DNA of 64,000 nt from Chloracidobacterium sp. GTDB taxonomy: Bacteria > Acidobacteriota > Blastocatellia > Chloracidobacteriales > Chloracidobacteriaceae. Both the position numbers and the translations under genes were made by a program. Below, in pieces: positions 16,320 through 24,824 of this stretch. Location: assembly GCA_025057975.1 (NCBI GenBank), contig JANWUV010000007.1, forward strand, positions 1-64,000, read 5' to 3'. How positions within the stretch are numbered: position 1 is the first letter of the stretch; every line of letters begins with the position of its first letter. Under the pieces are notes generated by a model. The model was not told the origin of the DNA and made no database searches. It saw only the letters and a program-made list of their open reading frames with translations.

Positions 16320-19300
16320 ATGACAGATGAAGCTTTGCAGCCGGCGTTGGCAGACTTTGAAGGTTTCCTCGCAGGGGAACGCGCCCCGGCGCTGGTCGCG
16401 GCCTCGCTCGTGACCGTTTTGCAGTCGGATATTCGAACGGTCAGTTGGGTCGTTCTCAACTGGGTTTCCAAAGTCGTCCAGCGCCGACCGGATGTCAACC
16501 CGCTCGATATCGTCATGGCGGCGCGCGCCAAAGTGTTTGACATTTTTTTCTACCGCGTCGTGCGCTTCAACGAGGTGTATCGGTTCTTCCCAAGCTTTGA
16601 AAAGCATCTGGTTGAACTTTGCCCGCCCGCCTACCGGCCGCATCTTGAGGCGCTTCTAGCGCAGCATCCGTGGGAACAACTGCGACCCATCGGCGATGTG
16701 CGGGAACGGGTGATGTACGCGCTCGAAAAGCGGATTGAAGTACCGGTCCAGGAAGATCAGTTCAACGAAAACATCTACCGTAACGCAACGCACAATCTTC
16801 TGTCCGCTGACCGGCGGTTCGAGTTCGCTGACGAGCAGACCAGCGCCGACGTACGTTCGTATCAGGAAAAGGTCAGCGGGATTGTCGGAGAGTTTGTCGG
16901 GCTGGTGACGGACAAGCGCGTCCGGCAGGAAATCATCGCCGCCAACGAAGCCGATAAGGACGCCGAATACGAAAACAAACGACGCTTCAACCTTGAAGAG
17001 TACCTCGCGCAGTCGGTGGATTTGGCGGTGGCTTTTTTCAACGACGACTTCCTGCCCCAGTCCTGCCAGATGATGGATTTGGTGGAGCAACTCGCCAAAG
17101 CGCGCGGCTTTTCCATCGAAAAAAGCCAGCGACTGCAAAGCAAGGCGAGTCTCTTCAGTGGACGCAAGATTGACGAGTACGGCGCGACGAAACTTTCCCG
17201 ATTGCTGATGGGCGACATCCTGAGCCGCTTTACCGCGTGGCGGCCCGAGACGTTGTTTCAGCAGCTTTTTGATGAGCCGGAGCGCCGTAAAAGGCGGGTC
17301 CTGCTTAGTGTGCTGGAAGCCAACGGGGAACGCATCTATCCGGCGCTGTTGCAGCAGCTTGAATACTGTACGCCGGAGACGCCGTGGTACTACGTCCGCA
17401 ACCTGATTTTCCTCCTCGGCCGCATTGTGTCGCCGAAGCCGATTGAGCGCGCCCGCGCTGTTACGCTCGTCGGTCAACACCTGCAAGTGCGCGGCGTCCG
17501 GCAGGTCAACCTGCAAAGCATCTCGACGCTCAGCTTCATTGGCGGCGAGGCGGCGAGCGAGTGCCTCCGGGCCAAGTTGGCCGAGTTCAAGCGCCACGAC
17601 GACCCGGTCTCACGTGATCTGGCCGACAAAATCGCCATGGCGCTCGTCGCACTCGACGATCCGCAGGCGATGGAAGCCTCGCTCGACCATGCCCTCAAAC
17701 ACTGGAGCGAGGAGTACGTTGAACGTTTCGCCCAAACTATCCTTTCGCCGCCCACTATCGCCTTTCTGACCGGACGAGTACGGACGGAACTTGCTAAGCT
17801 CAAGCGTTCGTTCGCGTTTTTGGGCAATGCGGACGGCGCCGCCAAGATTCTGCGGTGCTTAGCCTATCAGTACACCGATGAAGTCAAGGCGTTATGTCAG
17901 GAGATTGTCGCGTCGCTGACGCCGCGCAACGCGCTGCATGTCGCCGCCCGTCAACTGCTGGACACAGCGACGCCGGCGCCGCCGCCCTTAGCTGTAGATC
18001 GCAGCCTCAATCGGTTACTGGTGCAAAAAAACCTGCCGGAGGCGTTTGTTTACGCTTGGGAAGCTGGTTTGACCGGTCACTTTCATGTCACGCTGACGGA
18101 CAACACCGAGTGCCGTGTAGATATGTCCATGGGCAATGTCACCCACGCCTCGGTGCCGGCGTTCTTTCTCGAAGCCGACAACGCCTTCTACTGGCTTTTT
18201 ATGCTCGACCCGCGTGAGGTCGCGCTAGCCTACTTCGACACCAAAACGCCGCCGGCCCCGCGCAACATTACGTTGGACACCACCCTGCTGCTGCACGAGG
18301 CCCTGTTGCAGCGCAGCGAGCTGAAGCAGATCGCTAATACGGCCGTCAAGCCTGACTCCTCCTTCACCCGGCGCTCGGTCAACCCGCTGTTGCTGCATTT
18401 CAAGGACAGCCCCGACCCGAAACTGTGCCGCATTGTCTGGGACGCGCTAGCCGAGCCGGCCAACATTGAAACCCTCCAGCAACGCACGCGGCTGGGCAAG
18501 TACGACCTCTACAAGCAACTTTTTTACCTCATCCGCCAGAACTTCGTCGCCGTAGACGCCTTGCGCGTCGGCAGCGACGCCGCCGCGTTGTCGGATGGCC
18601 TCAAGATGTTGGATGAAAACCTGAAACGCATTCGGCGCAAGCCGCTGTTGTTTGCGCCCTATAAAGCGGCGGCTGAAATCTGTACGGAAACGGCACGCGC
18701 CACCTCGGACGAAGCGCTTCAGATCACGTTTACGACACTGGGCGCGTATCTCAAGGCGGCCTACGACGAACGCCGGTTTCTTGTCGCCGCGATGGTGGAC
18801 GCCTGCGAGCGCGCGCTGGAACTGGTTCACCAGTACCTCAAAACCAAACAGCCGAGCGATAAAAAAGCACTGCTCGACTACATGGGTTTTGCCTTCCAGA
18901 TTGCCGCCGATGTCACGCCCGTCGCACCATCGGCGGCCGTTGAAACCTCGACGCTTCAGAAGCTCGAAAACATTCAGCTCATCAACGACGCCTTTGACGA
19001 CGCGGCGGAAGCCCTCTTTGACGACGCCGCGGTGGACGACCTTTTTGACAATCTGGACGCTGTACTCACCAGCCGAGGCCTTGGCGGCGGCGGGAGCGCG
19101 ACGCTTGATTCCGGCCTGACTGAATACGAAGAGGCGATGCTAATGGAACTGTACGACAACATCGCCGTCGCCTACGTCAAACCGCTCAAGGACTTCATGC
19201 GGGAAATCCAACTCAATCAGAAGATCAAGCGGCGTACATCGCTTGAATGGATTGAAATGGTCGAGCCGTCGGTCAACCTGCTGTACGGTTCGGCCGAAAA

Positions 19301-20006
19301 GATGGGCTACAGGAAAATCTGCACCGCACTGCAAGAGATGCGGCAGGCACTTCAGTCGCAAAAGGGCGTGCCCGACCAGGCCTATTTCACGGAGACAGCG
19401 CTTCAGCACATTCAGTCCGCCTACGAGCGACTCGCCCAGTTGCTTCCCAAAACCTTCGCGCTGGATTTGTCGGAATCCGACCTCAACAGCAAGAAGGAGG
19501 TGCTCATTGTCAAGTTCATTCTCAAGCAGATTCCCGAAATCAATGAAAAGCTCATGAACCGCATCATCCTGGCCGGGCTTTCGACCTTCGACAAGTTCAT
19601 GCACAGCTCGCCGGAGGAAATCGCCGCCGTGACGGGCCTCTCCAAACGACAGGGCGAGGATGTGTTCATGAAGTTCTACCAGTACCGGCACATTTACTAC
19701 CGGCATCAGGAGGAAGCCTACCGCGACCGCTTCTACAACATGTTCGATGTCAAGCTGAGCCTGCTGCGCGAGTTGCACATGGAGATCGAAGCTCTGACGG
19801 AGGAGTACCGGCGCACCAAAAAGCCTGACCTCGAAGCCCGCATTGAAAGCCTCAAGCAGGATCGGCAGCGGATGCTGTGGGGGCTGTTCATCCTGCTCTG
19901 TATCAAGGAGGAATACGACCTGATTGAGTCCATCCAGCAGTCCATTTACGATGTCCGCATCCGCAAGCTTGAGGAGTATCTCGCCAAGCTGGCGAAAGCC
20001 GCCTGA
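16320..20006 (+). CDS. Giant HEAT-like/PATAN(DUF4388)/helix-hairpin-helix protein, function unknown
   Basis: A soluble 1228-residue protein with no signal peptide or membrane helix. Residues 1-540 are almost wholly alpha-helical, and from about 340 resemble HEAT-type repeats (LLQQLEYCTPETPWYYVRN; the IGG-containing repeat near 405). Residues about 555-640 look like a PATAN/DUF4388 domain, short beta-rich units of the G-H-F-x-V pattern (LTGHFHVTLTDN, DMSMGNVTHASV), known from response-regulator and gliding or phototaxis proteins. Residues 640-780 resemble a winged-helix segment, the middle is helical with an acidic stretch near 900, and residues about 1083-1123 contain a helix-hairpin-helix-like block (EEIAAVTGLSKRQGEDVF). 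The tail is a probable coiled coil. It is transcribed alone, after a 185-base gap. A regulatory scaffold is my best guess; nothing catalytic is visible. Confidence 0.7.
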   Translation: MTDEALQPALADFEGFLAGERAPALVAASLVTVLQSDIRTVSWVVLNWVSKVVQRRPDVNPLDIVMAARAKVFDIFFYRVVRFNEVYRFFPSFEKHLVELCPPAYRPHLEALLAQHPWEQLRPIGDVRERVMYALEKRIEVPVQEDQFNENIYRNATHNLLSADRRFEFADEQTSADVRSYQEKVSGIVGEFVGLVTDKRVRQEIIAANEADKDAEYENKRRFNLEEYLAQSVDLAVAFFNDDFLPQSCQMMDLVEQLAKARGFSIEKSQRLQSKASLFSGRKIDEYGATKLSRLLMGDILSRFTAWRPETLFQQLFDEPERRKRRVLLSVLEANGERIYPALLQQLEYCTPETPWYYVRNLIFLLGRIVSPKPIERARAVTLVGQHLQVRGVRQVNLQSISTLSFIGGEAASECLRAKLAEFKRHDDPVSRDLADKIAMALVALDDPQAMEASLDHALKHWSEEYVERFAQTILSPPTIAFLTGRVRTELAKLKRSFAFLGNADGAAKILRCLAYQYTDEVKALCQEIVASLTPRNALHVAARQLLDTATPAPPPLAVDRSLNRLLVQKNLPEAFVYAWEAGLTGHFHVTLTDNTECRVDMSMGNVTHASVPAFFLEADNAFYWLFMLDPREVALAYFDTKTPPAPRNITLDTTLLLHEALLQRSELKQIANTAVKPDSSFTRRSVNPLLLHFKDSPDPKLCRIVWDALAEPANIETLQQRTRLGKYDLYKQLFYLIRQNFVAVDALRVGSDAAALSDGLKMLDENLKRIRRKPLLFAPYKAAAEICTETARATSDEALQITFTTLGAYLKAAYDERRFLVAAMVDACERALELVHQYLKTKQPSDKKALLDYMGFAFQIAADVTPVAPSAAVETSTLQKLENIQLINDAFDDAAEALFDDAAVDDLFDNLDAVLTSRGLGGGGSATLDSGLTEYEEAMLMELYDNIAVAYVKPLKDFMREIQLNQKIKRRTSLEWIEMVEPSVNLLYGSAEKMGYRKICTALQEMRQALQSQKGVPDQAYFTETALQHIQSAYERLAQLLPKTFALDLSESDLNSKKEVLIVKFILKQIPEINEKLMNRIILAGLSTFDKFMHSSPEEIAAVTGLSKRQGEDVFMKFYQYRHIYYRHQEEAYRDRFYNMFDVKLSLLRELHMEIEALTEEYRRTKKPDLEARIESLKQDRQRMLWGLFILLCIKEEYDLIESIQQSIYDVRIRKLEEYLAKLAKAA

Positions 20007-20050
20007 GCCGCCCATTCTTTCCGGGCCGCCGCCGGCAGGTTAGTTGACGG

Positions 20051-21010
20051 GTGAAAGCCGTGTCGGATCGTCTTCTGATTGCGCTCGGTACGTCCAGCCA
20101 AGTGCCGACGCGCGAACGTAACCACAACGGCTACTTTGTCCGCTGGGACGACGCTGGTTTGCTGTTCGATCCGGGCGAGGGCACGCAGCGGCAAATGACG
20201 CACTTCGGCGTCGCCGCCGCCGACATCACGGCGATTTTCCTCACGCATCTACACGGCGATCACTGTCTGGGGCTGCCGGGCGTTATTCAGCGGCTCTCGC
20301 TCGACGGCGTAACGCATCCGGTGGATTTGTACTACCCGGCTTCCGGGGCGGAGTATGTCCGTCGGCTGCGGCGGGCTTCGATTTTCACGGAAACGGCCGT
20401 CATCCGGGAGCATCCCATCACCACGCCCGGTGTCATCTACGAAACGGCGCGGTTTCGAATTGAAGCGCACCCACTTGACCACACGGTGGAAAGTTGGGGT
20501 TACCGTCTGGTTGAACCCGACACGCTGACGCTGCTGCCGGAAAAGCTGGCGGCGTTAGGCCTGCAGGGGCCAGCTGTGGGCCGGCTCAAGCGGCAGGGCT
20601 TTTTTGATCTCCCCAACGGCCGGCGCATTGCGGCCGCCGAAGTCGGGCGACCCAAACGCGGCGGCTCGTTCGCCTTCGTTATGGACAGCCGTCCTTGCGC
20701 CGGTGCGCTACGGTTGGCCGACCACGTGGACACCCTGCTGTGCGAAGCGACCTTTCTAGAGAGTGAAATTGCAGAAGCCGACCGCTATGGCCATATGACG
20801 GCGCGGCAGGCGGCGACCGTCGCGCGCGAGGCCGGGGCGAGGCTGCTTGTCCTGACGCACTTTTCACGGCGCTACCGGCAAACGCAGCCCTTCATTCAAG
20901 AAGCCGCCGCCGTTCATCCTAATGTCATCGCGCTGACGGATGGGATGACGGTGTCGCTGCGGACGACGGCGCGCGCGCTTGAGCGGGCGGGCAACGCGCC
21001 GACGGATTGA
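20051..21010 (+). CDS. rnz: Ribonuclease Z (tRNA 3'-processing endonuclease)
   Basis: A 319-residue metallo-beta-lactamase-fold nuclease that removes the 3' trailer of precursor tRNAs. Seen: FDPGEGTQRQM (about residues 39-49), the zinc motif THLHGDH (65-71; His66, His68, Asp70, His71), further ligand segments near HPLDHTV and VLTHFSRRY, and CEATF near 236. The length fits bacterial RNase Z of the short type. The exact start is uncertain: GTG at 20051 or GTG at 20060, the second being better placed after GGTGAAAG. It lies 86 bases before a peroxiredoxin gene that has its own strong ribosome site, so it may or may not belong to the following sulfur operon. Confidence 0.9.
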   Translation: MKAVSDRLLIALGTSSQVPTRERNHNGYFVRWDDAGLLFDPGEGTQRQMTHFGVAAADITAIFLTHLHGDHCLGLPGVIQRLSLDGVTHPVDLYYPASGAEYVRRLRRASIFTETAVIREHPITTPGVIYETARFRIEAHPLDHTVESWGYRLVEPDTLTLLPEKLAALGLQGPAVGRLKRQGFFDLPNGRRIAAAEVGRPKRGGSFAFVMDSRPCAGALRLADHVDTLLCEATFLESEIAEADRYGHMTARQAATVAREAGARLLVLTHFSRRYRQTQPFIQEAAAVHPNVIALTDGMTVSLRTTARALERAGNAPTD

Positions 21011-21096
21011 CCAGTCCTCCGGTATCGTTTACAGAATTTCCGTTTTATTGGACTCTCATGCGCTTTCATCCTTTGAACTCTGGGAGGTGAGCAGCC

Positions 21097-21738
21097 GTGG
21101 AAACCGTCATGGCTTTGCCGCGCATCAACGACCCGGCGCCGGACTTTGAAGCCAAGTCCACCCAGGGCGTTATTCGGCTGTCGGACTATAAAGGCAAGTG
21201 GGTGGTGCTGTTTTCGCACCCGGCAGACTTTACGCCCGTCTGTACGACGGAATTCGTTGCCTTCGCCGAGCGCGCCAAGGCGTTTGCCGAGCGCAACGCG
21301 CAGCTCATTGGGCTGTCGGTGGATTCCGTCCCGGCGCACATCGCCTGGCTGCGCAACATCGAGCAGCACTTTGGCGTCAAGATTGATTTTCCGGTCATCG
21401 CCGACCTCGATATGAAGGTCTCCCAGAAGTACGGGCTGATTCATCCGGGCGCTTCCGAGACGGCGACCGTCCGTGCTGTGTTCATCATTGACGACAAGGG
21501 CATTGTGCGGGCACTGATTTATTACCCGATGAATCTGGGACGGAACATTGACGAAATCCTGCGGGCGCTAGAGGCGCTGCAAACGGCCGACGCCAACGCC
21601 TGCTCAATGCCGGCCAACTGGAAGCCGGGCGAGAAGGTCGTCGTTCCGCCGCCGCAGACGCTCGCCGACGCCGCCGCACGCGCGCAGTCAAGTGAGTACG
21701 AAGTGGTGGACTGGTACTTAGCCAAAAAGGCCATCTAA
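21097..21738 (+). CDS. Peroxiredoxin (Prx6-type AhpC/TSA)
   Basis: A 213-residue thiol peroxidase that reduces hydrogen peroxide and organic peroxides. Peroxidatic site PADFTPVCTTE, with Cys49, Thr46 and the partner Arg126 in ATVRAVFIID. A second cysteine at 169 (NACSMPANW) sits where the long C-terminal arm of archaeal-type Prx6 proteins carries a resolving Cys, so it may work as a 2-Cys enzyme. The GTG start is fixed by an excellent Shine-Dalgarno, GGGAGGTGA at 21082-21090, with 6-base spacing. cysM follows after 6 bases, then mec and the cysO::moeZ fusion, so this looks like the first gene of the oxidant-tolerant cysteine operon. Confidence 0.92.
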   Translation: METVMALPRINDPAPDFEAKSTQGVIRLSDYKGKWVVLFSHPADFTPVCTTEFVAFAERAKAFAERNAQLIGLSVDSVPAHIAWLRNIEQHFGVKIDFPVIADLDMKVSQKYGLIHPGASETATVRAVFIIDDKGIVRALIYYPMNLGRNIDEILRALEALQTADANACSMPANWKPGEKVVVPPPQTLADAAARAQSSEYEVVDWYLAKKAI

Positions 21739-21744
21739 GCCGCC

Positions 21745-22674
21745 ATGCAGGAGCGCGCCCTCACCTTGCCCGCCGCCATTGGGAACACGCCGCTGTTTCG
21801 GCTTCAGCGCGTGACGGCGGGCGTCGTCCCAGAAGGCGTTGAGGTGTACGCCAAGGGCGAACATCTCAATCCCGGCGGCTCGGTCAAGGATCGGGCGGCG
21901 TTGAGCATGATTCGCGCTGGCGAGCGCAGCGGCGCATTGACGCCCGGCAAGACGATTCTCGACGCAACGAGCGGCAACACGGGGATCGCCTATGCGATGT
22001 TGGGCGCGGCGCTGGGCTACCGTGTGACGCTGTGCCTACCAAAAAACGCCAGCCTGGAGCGCAAAAAAATGCTGCGCATCTACGGCGCGGACATTATTGA
22101 GACCAATCCACTCGAAGCCACCGACGGAGCGCAGCGGCTGGCGAAACAGCTCGCCGCCGAGCACCCGGACAAGTATTTCTATCCTGACCAGTACAACAAC
22201 GACGCCAACTGGCGGGCGCACTACCTGACGACGGCGAATGAGATTTGGGCGCAAACTGACGGGCGCGTCACGCACTTTGTCGCCGGACTAGGCACGTCAG
22301 GGACGTTCATCGGCACGTCGCGCCGTCTGAAGGAACTCAATCCGCACATTCGGTGCATTTCAATGCAACCTGACTCGCCACTGCATGGGCTGGAAGGGAT
22401 GAAGCACATGGCGACGGCGCTTGTGCCGGGCATTTACGATCCGACCGTCGCCGACGCCAACGTGGAAGTGAGTACGGAAGCAGCGCAGGCGATGATGCGG
22501 CGACTAGCACGTGAGGAAGGGCTGTTTGTCGGGGTCAGTGCTGGGGCGAACGTTGTGGCGGCGCTGAATGTGGCGCGGACGCTTCCGCCCGGCTCGGTCG
22601 TCGTGACGGTACTCTGCGACGCCGGGACGCGCTACATGAGCGAAGACATCTGGGGCGAGGCGCAGACGAGGTGA
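21745..22674 (+). CDS. cysM: Cysteine synthase of the carrier-dependent CysM type
   Basis: A 309-residue PLP enzyme of the beta-replacement family. The cofactor lysine is Lys48 in NPGGSVKDRAAL; SGNTG (76-80) binds substrate carboxylate; GLGTSGTFIGTSRR holds the PLP phosphate loop. In Mycobacterium tuberculosis CysM uses O-phosphoserine and the thiocarboxylated carrier CysO instead of free sulfide. Here cysM is directly followed by mec (4-base gap) and a CysO-type carrier domain, so I infer the same chemistry: carrier-COSH plus an activated serine gives carrier-Cys, which Mec then cuts. The C-terminus DAGTRYMSEDIW corresponds to the flexible tail that closes over the active site in CysM. Substrate preference is inferred from context, not from specific residues. 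Confidence 0.88.
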   Translation: MQERALTLPAAIGNTPLFRLQRVTAGVVPEGVEVYAKGEHLNPGGSVKDRAALSMIRAGERSGALTPGKTILDATSGNTGIAYAMLGAALGYRVTLCLPKNASLERKKMLRIYGADIIETNPLEATDGAQRLAKQLAAEHPDKYFYPDQYNNDANWRAHYLTTANEIWAQTDGRVTHFVAGLGTSGTFIGTSRRLKELNPHIRCISMQPDSPLHGLEGMKHMATALVPGIYDPTVADANVEVSTEAAQAMMRRLAREEGLFVGVSAGANVVAALNVARTLPPGSVVVTVLCDAGTRYMSEDIWGEAQTR

Positions 22675-22678
22675 CGGT

Positions 22679-23122
22679 ATGCTGGCGCTGACCGACGAAC
22701 AGGCGGCCGCGATTCGCGCGCACGGCGAAGCCGATTATCCGTACGAGTGTTGTGGGCTGCTGCTGGGCGTTTTTGAGGACGATGGGCGCAAGACGACGCG
22801 CGAGGTGTTCCCGATTTCCAACGCCCGCGAGGAAAGCGCCAAGCGTAATCGGTTTTTGATCACGCCGTCGGAGCTGATGCGCGGCGAACGCTACGCCCGG
22901 AGCAAGGGGCTTGACGTGATTGGCTTTTATCACTCGCACCCCGACCACCCGGCTGTTCCGTCCAGTTATGATTTGGAGCATGCCCTGCCGGTCTATTCGT
23001 ACATCATTGTCTCCGTGATACAGGGGCGGGCAGGCGAGCTGTTAGCGTGGGAAATGGAGGCGGATCGCAGTCGGTTCAACCCTGAACTTCTGGTGAAAGG
23101 AGAGGAGAACGCATGCCGGTAA
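22679..23122 (+). CDS. mec: JAMM/Mov34 metalloprotease of the Mec type
   Basis: A 147-residue zinc isopeptidase-fold enzyme. The JAMM residues are complete: Glu23 (YECCG), His85 and His87 (FYHSHP), Ser95 and Asp98 (SSYD). In mycobacteria Mec hydrolyses the CysO-cysteine adduct made by CysM, releasing cysteine and regenerating CysO. The gene lies between cysM and a CysO-containing fusion, overlapping the latter by 10 bases, so translation is probably coupled. Because the carrier here is fused to its E1 enzyme just after Gly-Gly, Mec may also be needed to free the carrier by cutting that bond, which would be a second, ubiquitin-processing-like role. That second role is inference. Confidence 0.88.
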   Translation: MLALTDEQAAAIRAHGEADYPYECCGLLLGVFEDDGRKTTREVFPISNAREESAKRNRFLITPSELMRGERYARSKGLDVIGFYHSHPDHPAVPSSYDLEHALPVYSYIIVSVIQGRAGELLAWEMEADRSRFNPELLVKGEENACR

Positions 23123-24564
23123 CGATACTTATCCCGACCGCGCTGCGCAGCTTTGCCGGCGGCAAGGCGGAAATCGAGGTGACGGCGGCGACCGCCGGCG
23201 AGGCCCTGGCGGCGCTTGGCGCGGCGCATCCCGAACTCAAAAGGCATCTGTTCGATGACGGCGGCGCGGTGCGCAGCTTCGTCAACGTCTACGTCGGCGA
23301 CGAGGACATCCGCGCGTTGCAGGGGCTGGACACGCCGCTCCGCGACGGCGAAACCGTCATGATTGTGCCTTCGATTGCCGGCGGCGCGGCCGACGGTGAC
23401 GCTGCCGCGCGTCCGCTGCCCGAACTGACGCAGGAAGAATACACGCGCTATGGGCGGCATCTCATCCTGCCGGAGGTCGGACTAGAAGGGCAGCGCAAGC
23501 TCAAGCAGGCGCGCGTTCTGATGGTGGGGACGGGAGGGCTGGGCGCGCCGCTGGGGATGTATCTGGCGGCGGCCGGCGTCGGGACGCTCGGCATTGTGGA
23601 TTTCGACGTGGTGGACGCCTCCAACCTTCAGCGCCAGATCATCCACGGTACGAAGGACATCGGCCGGCCCAAGGTCGCTTCGGCGCGTGACCGGCTGCAC
23701 GACATCAACCCCAACGTCCATCTGGAGATTCACGAAACGCGCCTGACGAGCCGCAACGCACTGGAAATCATTCGTGAGTATGACATTGTGGTGGACGGGA
23801 CGGACAACTTCCCAACGCGCTACTTGGTCAACGACGCCTGCGTTCTGCTCAAGAAGCCAAATGTCTACGGCTCGATTTTCCGTTTTGAGGGGCAGGCAAG
23901 CGTGTTTTGGGGCGAGCGGGGGCCGTGCTACCGGTGCCTGTATCCCGAACCGCCGCCGCCGGGACTTGTGCCATCCTGCGCCGAAGGCGGCGTGCTGGGC
24001 GTGTTGCCGGGGATTGTCGGGGCGATTCAAGCCAACGAAACTATCAAGCTGATCCTAGGCGCAGGGGAGACGCTGATTGGGCGACTGCTGCTGTTTGACG
24101 CTTGGCGGATGAAGTTCCGCGAACTCAAGCTGCGCAAAAATCCGCAGTGCGCGTTGTGCGGCGATCACCCGAAAATCACTGAACTCATTGATTACGAGCA
24201 ATTTTGTGGACTCAAGCCGCCAACCTCTACGGAGAAATCGGCTATGGAAGAAATCACCGCCGTCGAACTCAAGCGCCGTCTAGACTTGGGTGAAGACTTG
24301 CAGATTATTGACGTACGCGAGCCACACGAGTACGAGATTGCGCGCCTGCCCAACACGAAGCTCATTCCGCTGGGGCAAATCGTTGAGCGAATGGGTGAAA
24401 TTGACCCGACGCGCACGACAATCGTGCACTGCAAAGTGGGCGGGCGCAGCGCGCGCGCCATCGAAGCTCTACAGAAAGCCGGATTCACGGGTAAACTCAT
24501 CAATCTGGCCGGCGGCATCACTGCTTGGTCAAACGACGTGGATCCGAGTGTCCCGAAGTACTGA
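23113..24564 (+). CDS. CysO-like ubiquitin-fold carrier fused to MoeZ (E1-like adenylyltransferase plus rhodanese)
   Basis: A 483-residue three-part protein. Residues 1-91 are a ThiS/MoaD-type beta-grasp carrier closely resembling mycobacterial CysO: it starts MPVTILIPTALRSFAGG, contains SFVNVYVGDEDIRALQG and ends VPSIAGG (Gly90-Gly91). After an 11-residue Ala/Asp linker, residues 103-365 are a MoeB/ThiF adenylyltransferase: nucleotide loop GTGGLGAP (139-146), zinc pairs CYRC (272-275) and CALC (346-349), and the acyl-transfer cysteine in PSCAEGG (Cys289). Residues about 378-483 are a rhodanese with active-site Cys440 in HCKVGGRS, which would supply persulfide sulfur. E1 enzymes adenylate a free C-terminal glycine; here Gly91 is internal, so the carrier must be cleaved, or it acts in another way. 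The gene overlaps mec by 10 bases and ends the operon before a strong hairpin. Confidence 0.9.
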   Translation: MPVTILIPTALRSFAGGKAEIEVTAATAGEALAALGAAHPELKRHLFDDGGAVRSFVNVYVGDEDIRALQGLDTPLRDGETVMIVPSIAGGAADGDAAARPLPELTQEEYTRYGRHLILPEVGLEGQRKLKQARVLMVGTGGLGAPLGMYLAAAGVGTLGIVDFDVVDASNLQRQIIHGTKDIGRPKVASARDRLHDINPNVHLEIHETRLTSRNALEIIREYDIVVDGTDNFPTRYLVNDACVLLKKPNVYGSIFRFEGQASVFWGERGPCYRCLYPEPPPPGLVPSCAEGGVLGVLPGIVGAIQANETIKLILGAGETLIGRLLLFDAWRMKFRELKLRKNPQCALCGDHPKITELIDYEQFCGLKPPTSTEKSAMEEITAVELKRRLDLGEDLQIIDVREPHEYEIARLPNTKLIPLGQIVERMGEIDPTRTTIVHCKVGGRSARAIEALQKAGFTGKLINLAGGITAWSNDVDPSVPKY

Positions 24565-24593
24565 CCAACTCTCCCCTGCCTCTAACGCTTGAC

Positions 24594-24627
24594 GCCGCCT
24601 GCCCCAGCGCCTTACTGGGGAGGCGGC
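24594..24627 (+). terminator. Hairpin closing the cysteine operon
   Basis: GCCGCCT-g-CCCCAG pairs with CTGGGGAGGCGGC around a 7-base loop, 30 bases after the stop of the carrier-E1 fusion. The stem is 13 bp with one bulged G. There is no T-run, so efficiency as an intrinsic terminator is uncertain. It lies before the convergent mscS gene end. Confidence 0.6.
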
Positions 24628-24824
24628 GCTGACACACCGTAGTGGAGCGCCTGCATCGTCGGTGGAGCATCGCCGTTCTCCGTTACGCGCCGAGACGAGA
24701 GTCCATTCACTGAGCAGTTGCAGCGTGCGTTGGACGGCAAGCTGCATCGGGTTGCGGATAAGCCCTACCGACGCCTGTCCTGTGCGACACCGAGCCGGCG
24801 CGCAAACACTGTTTGACAAGCGCA

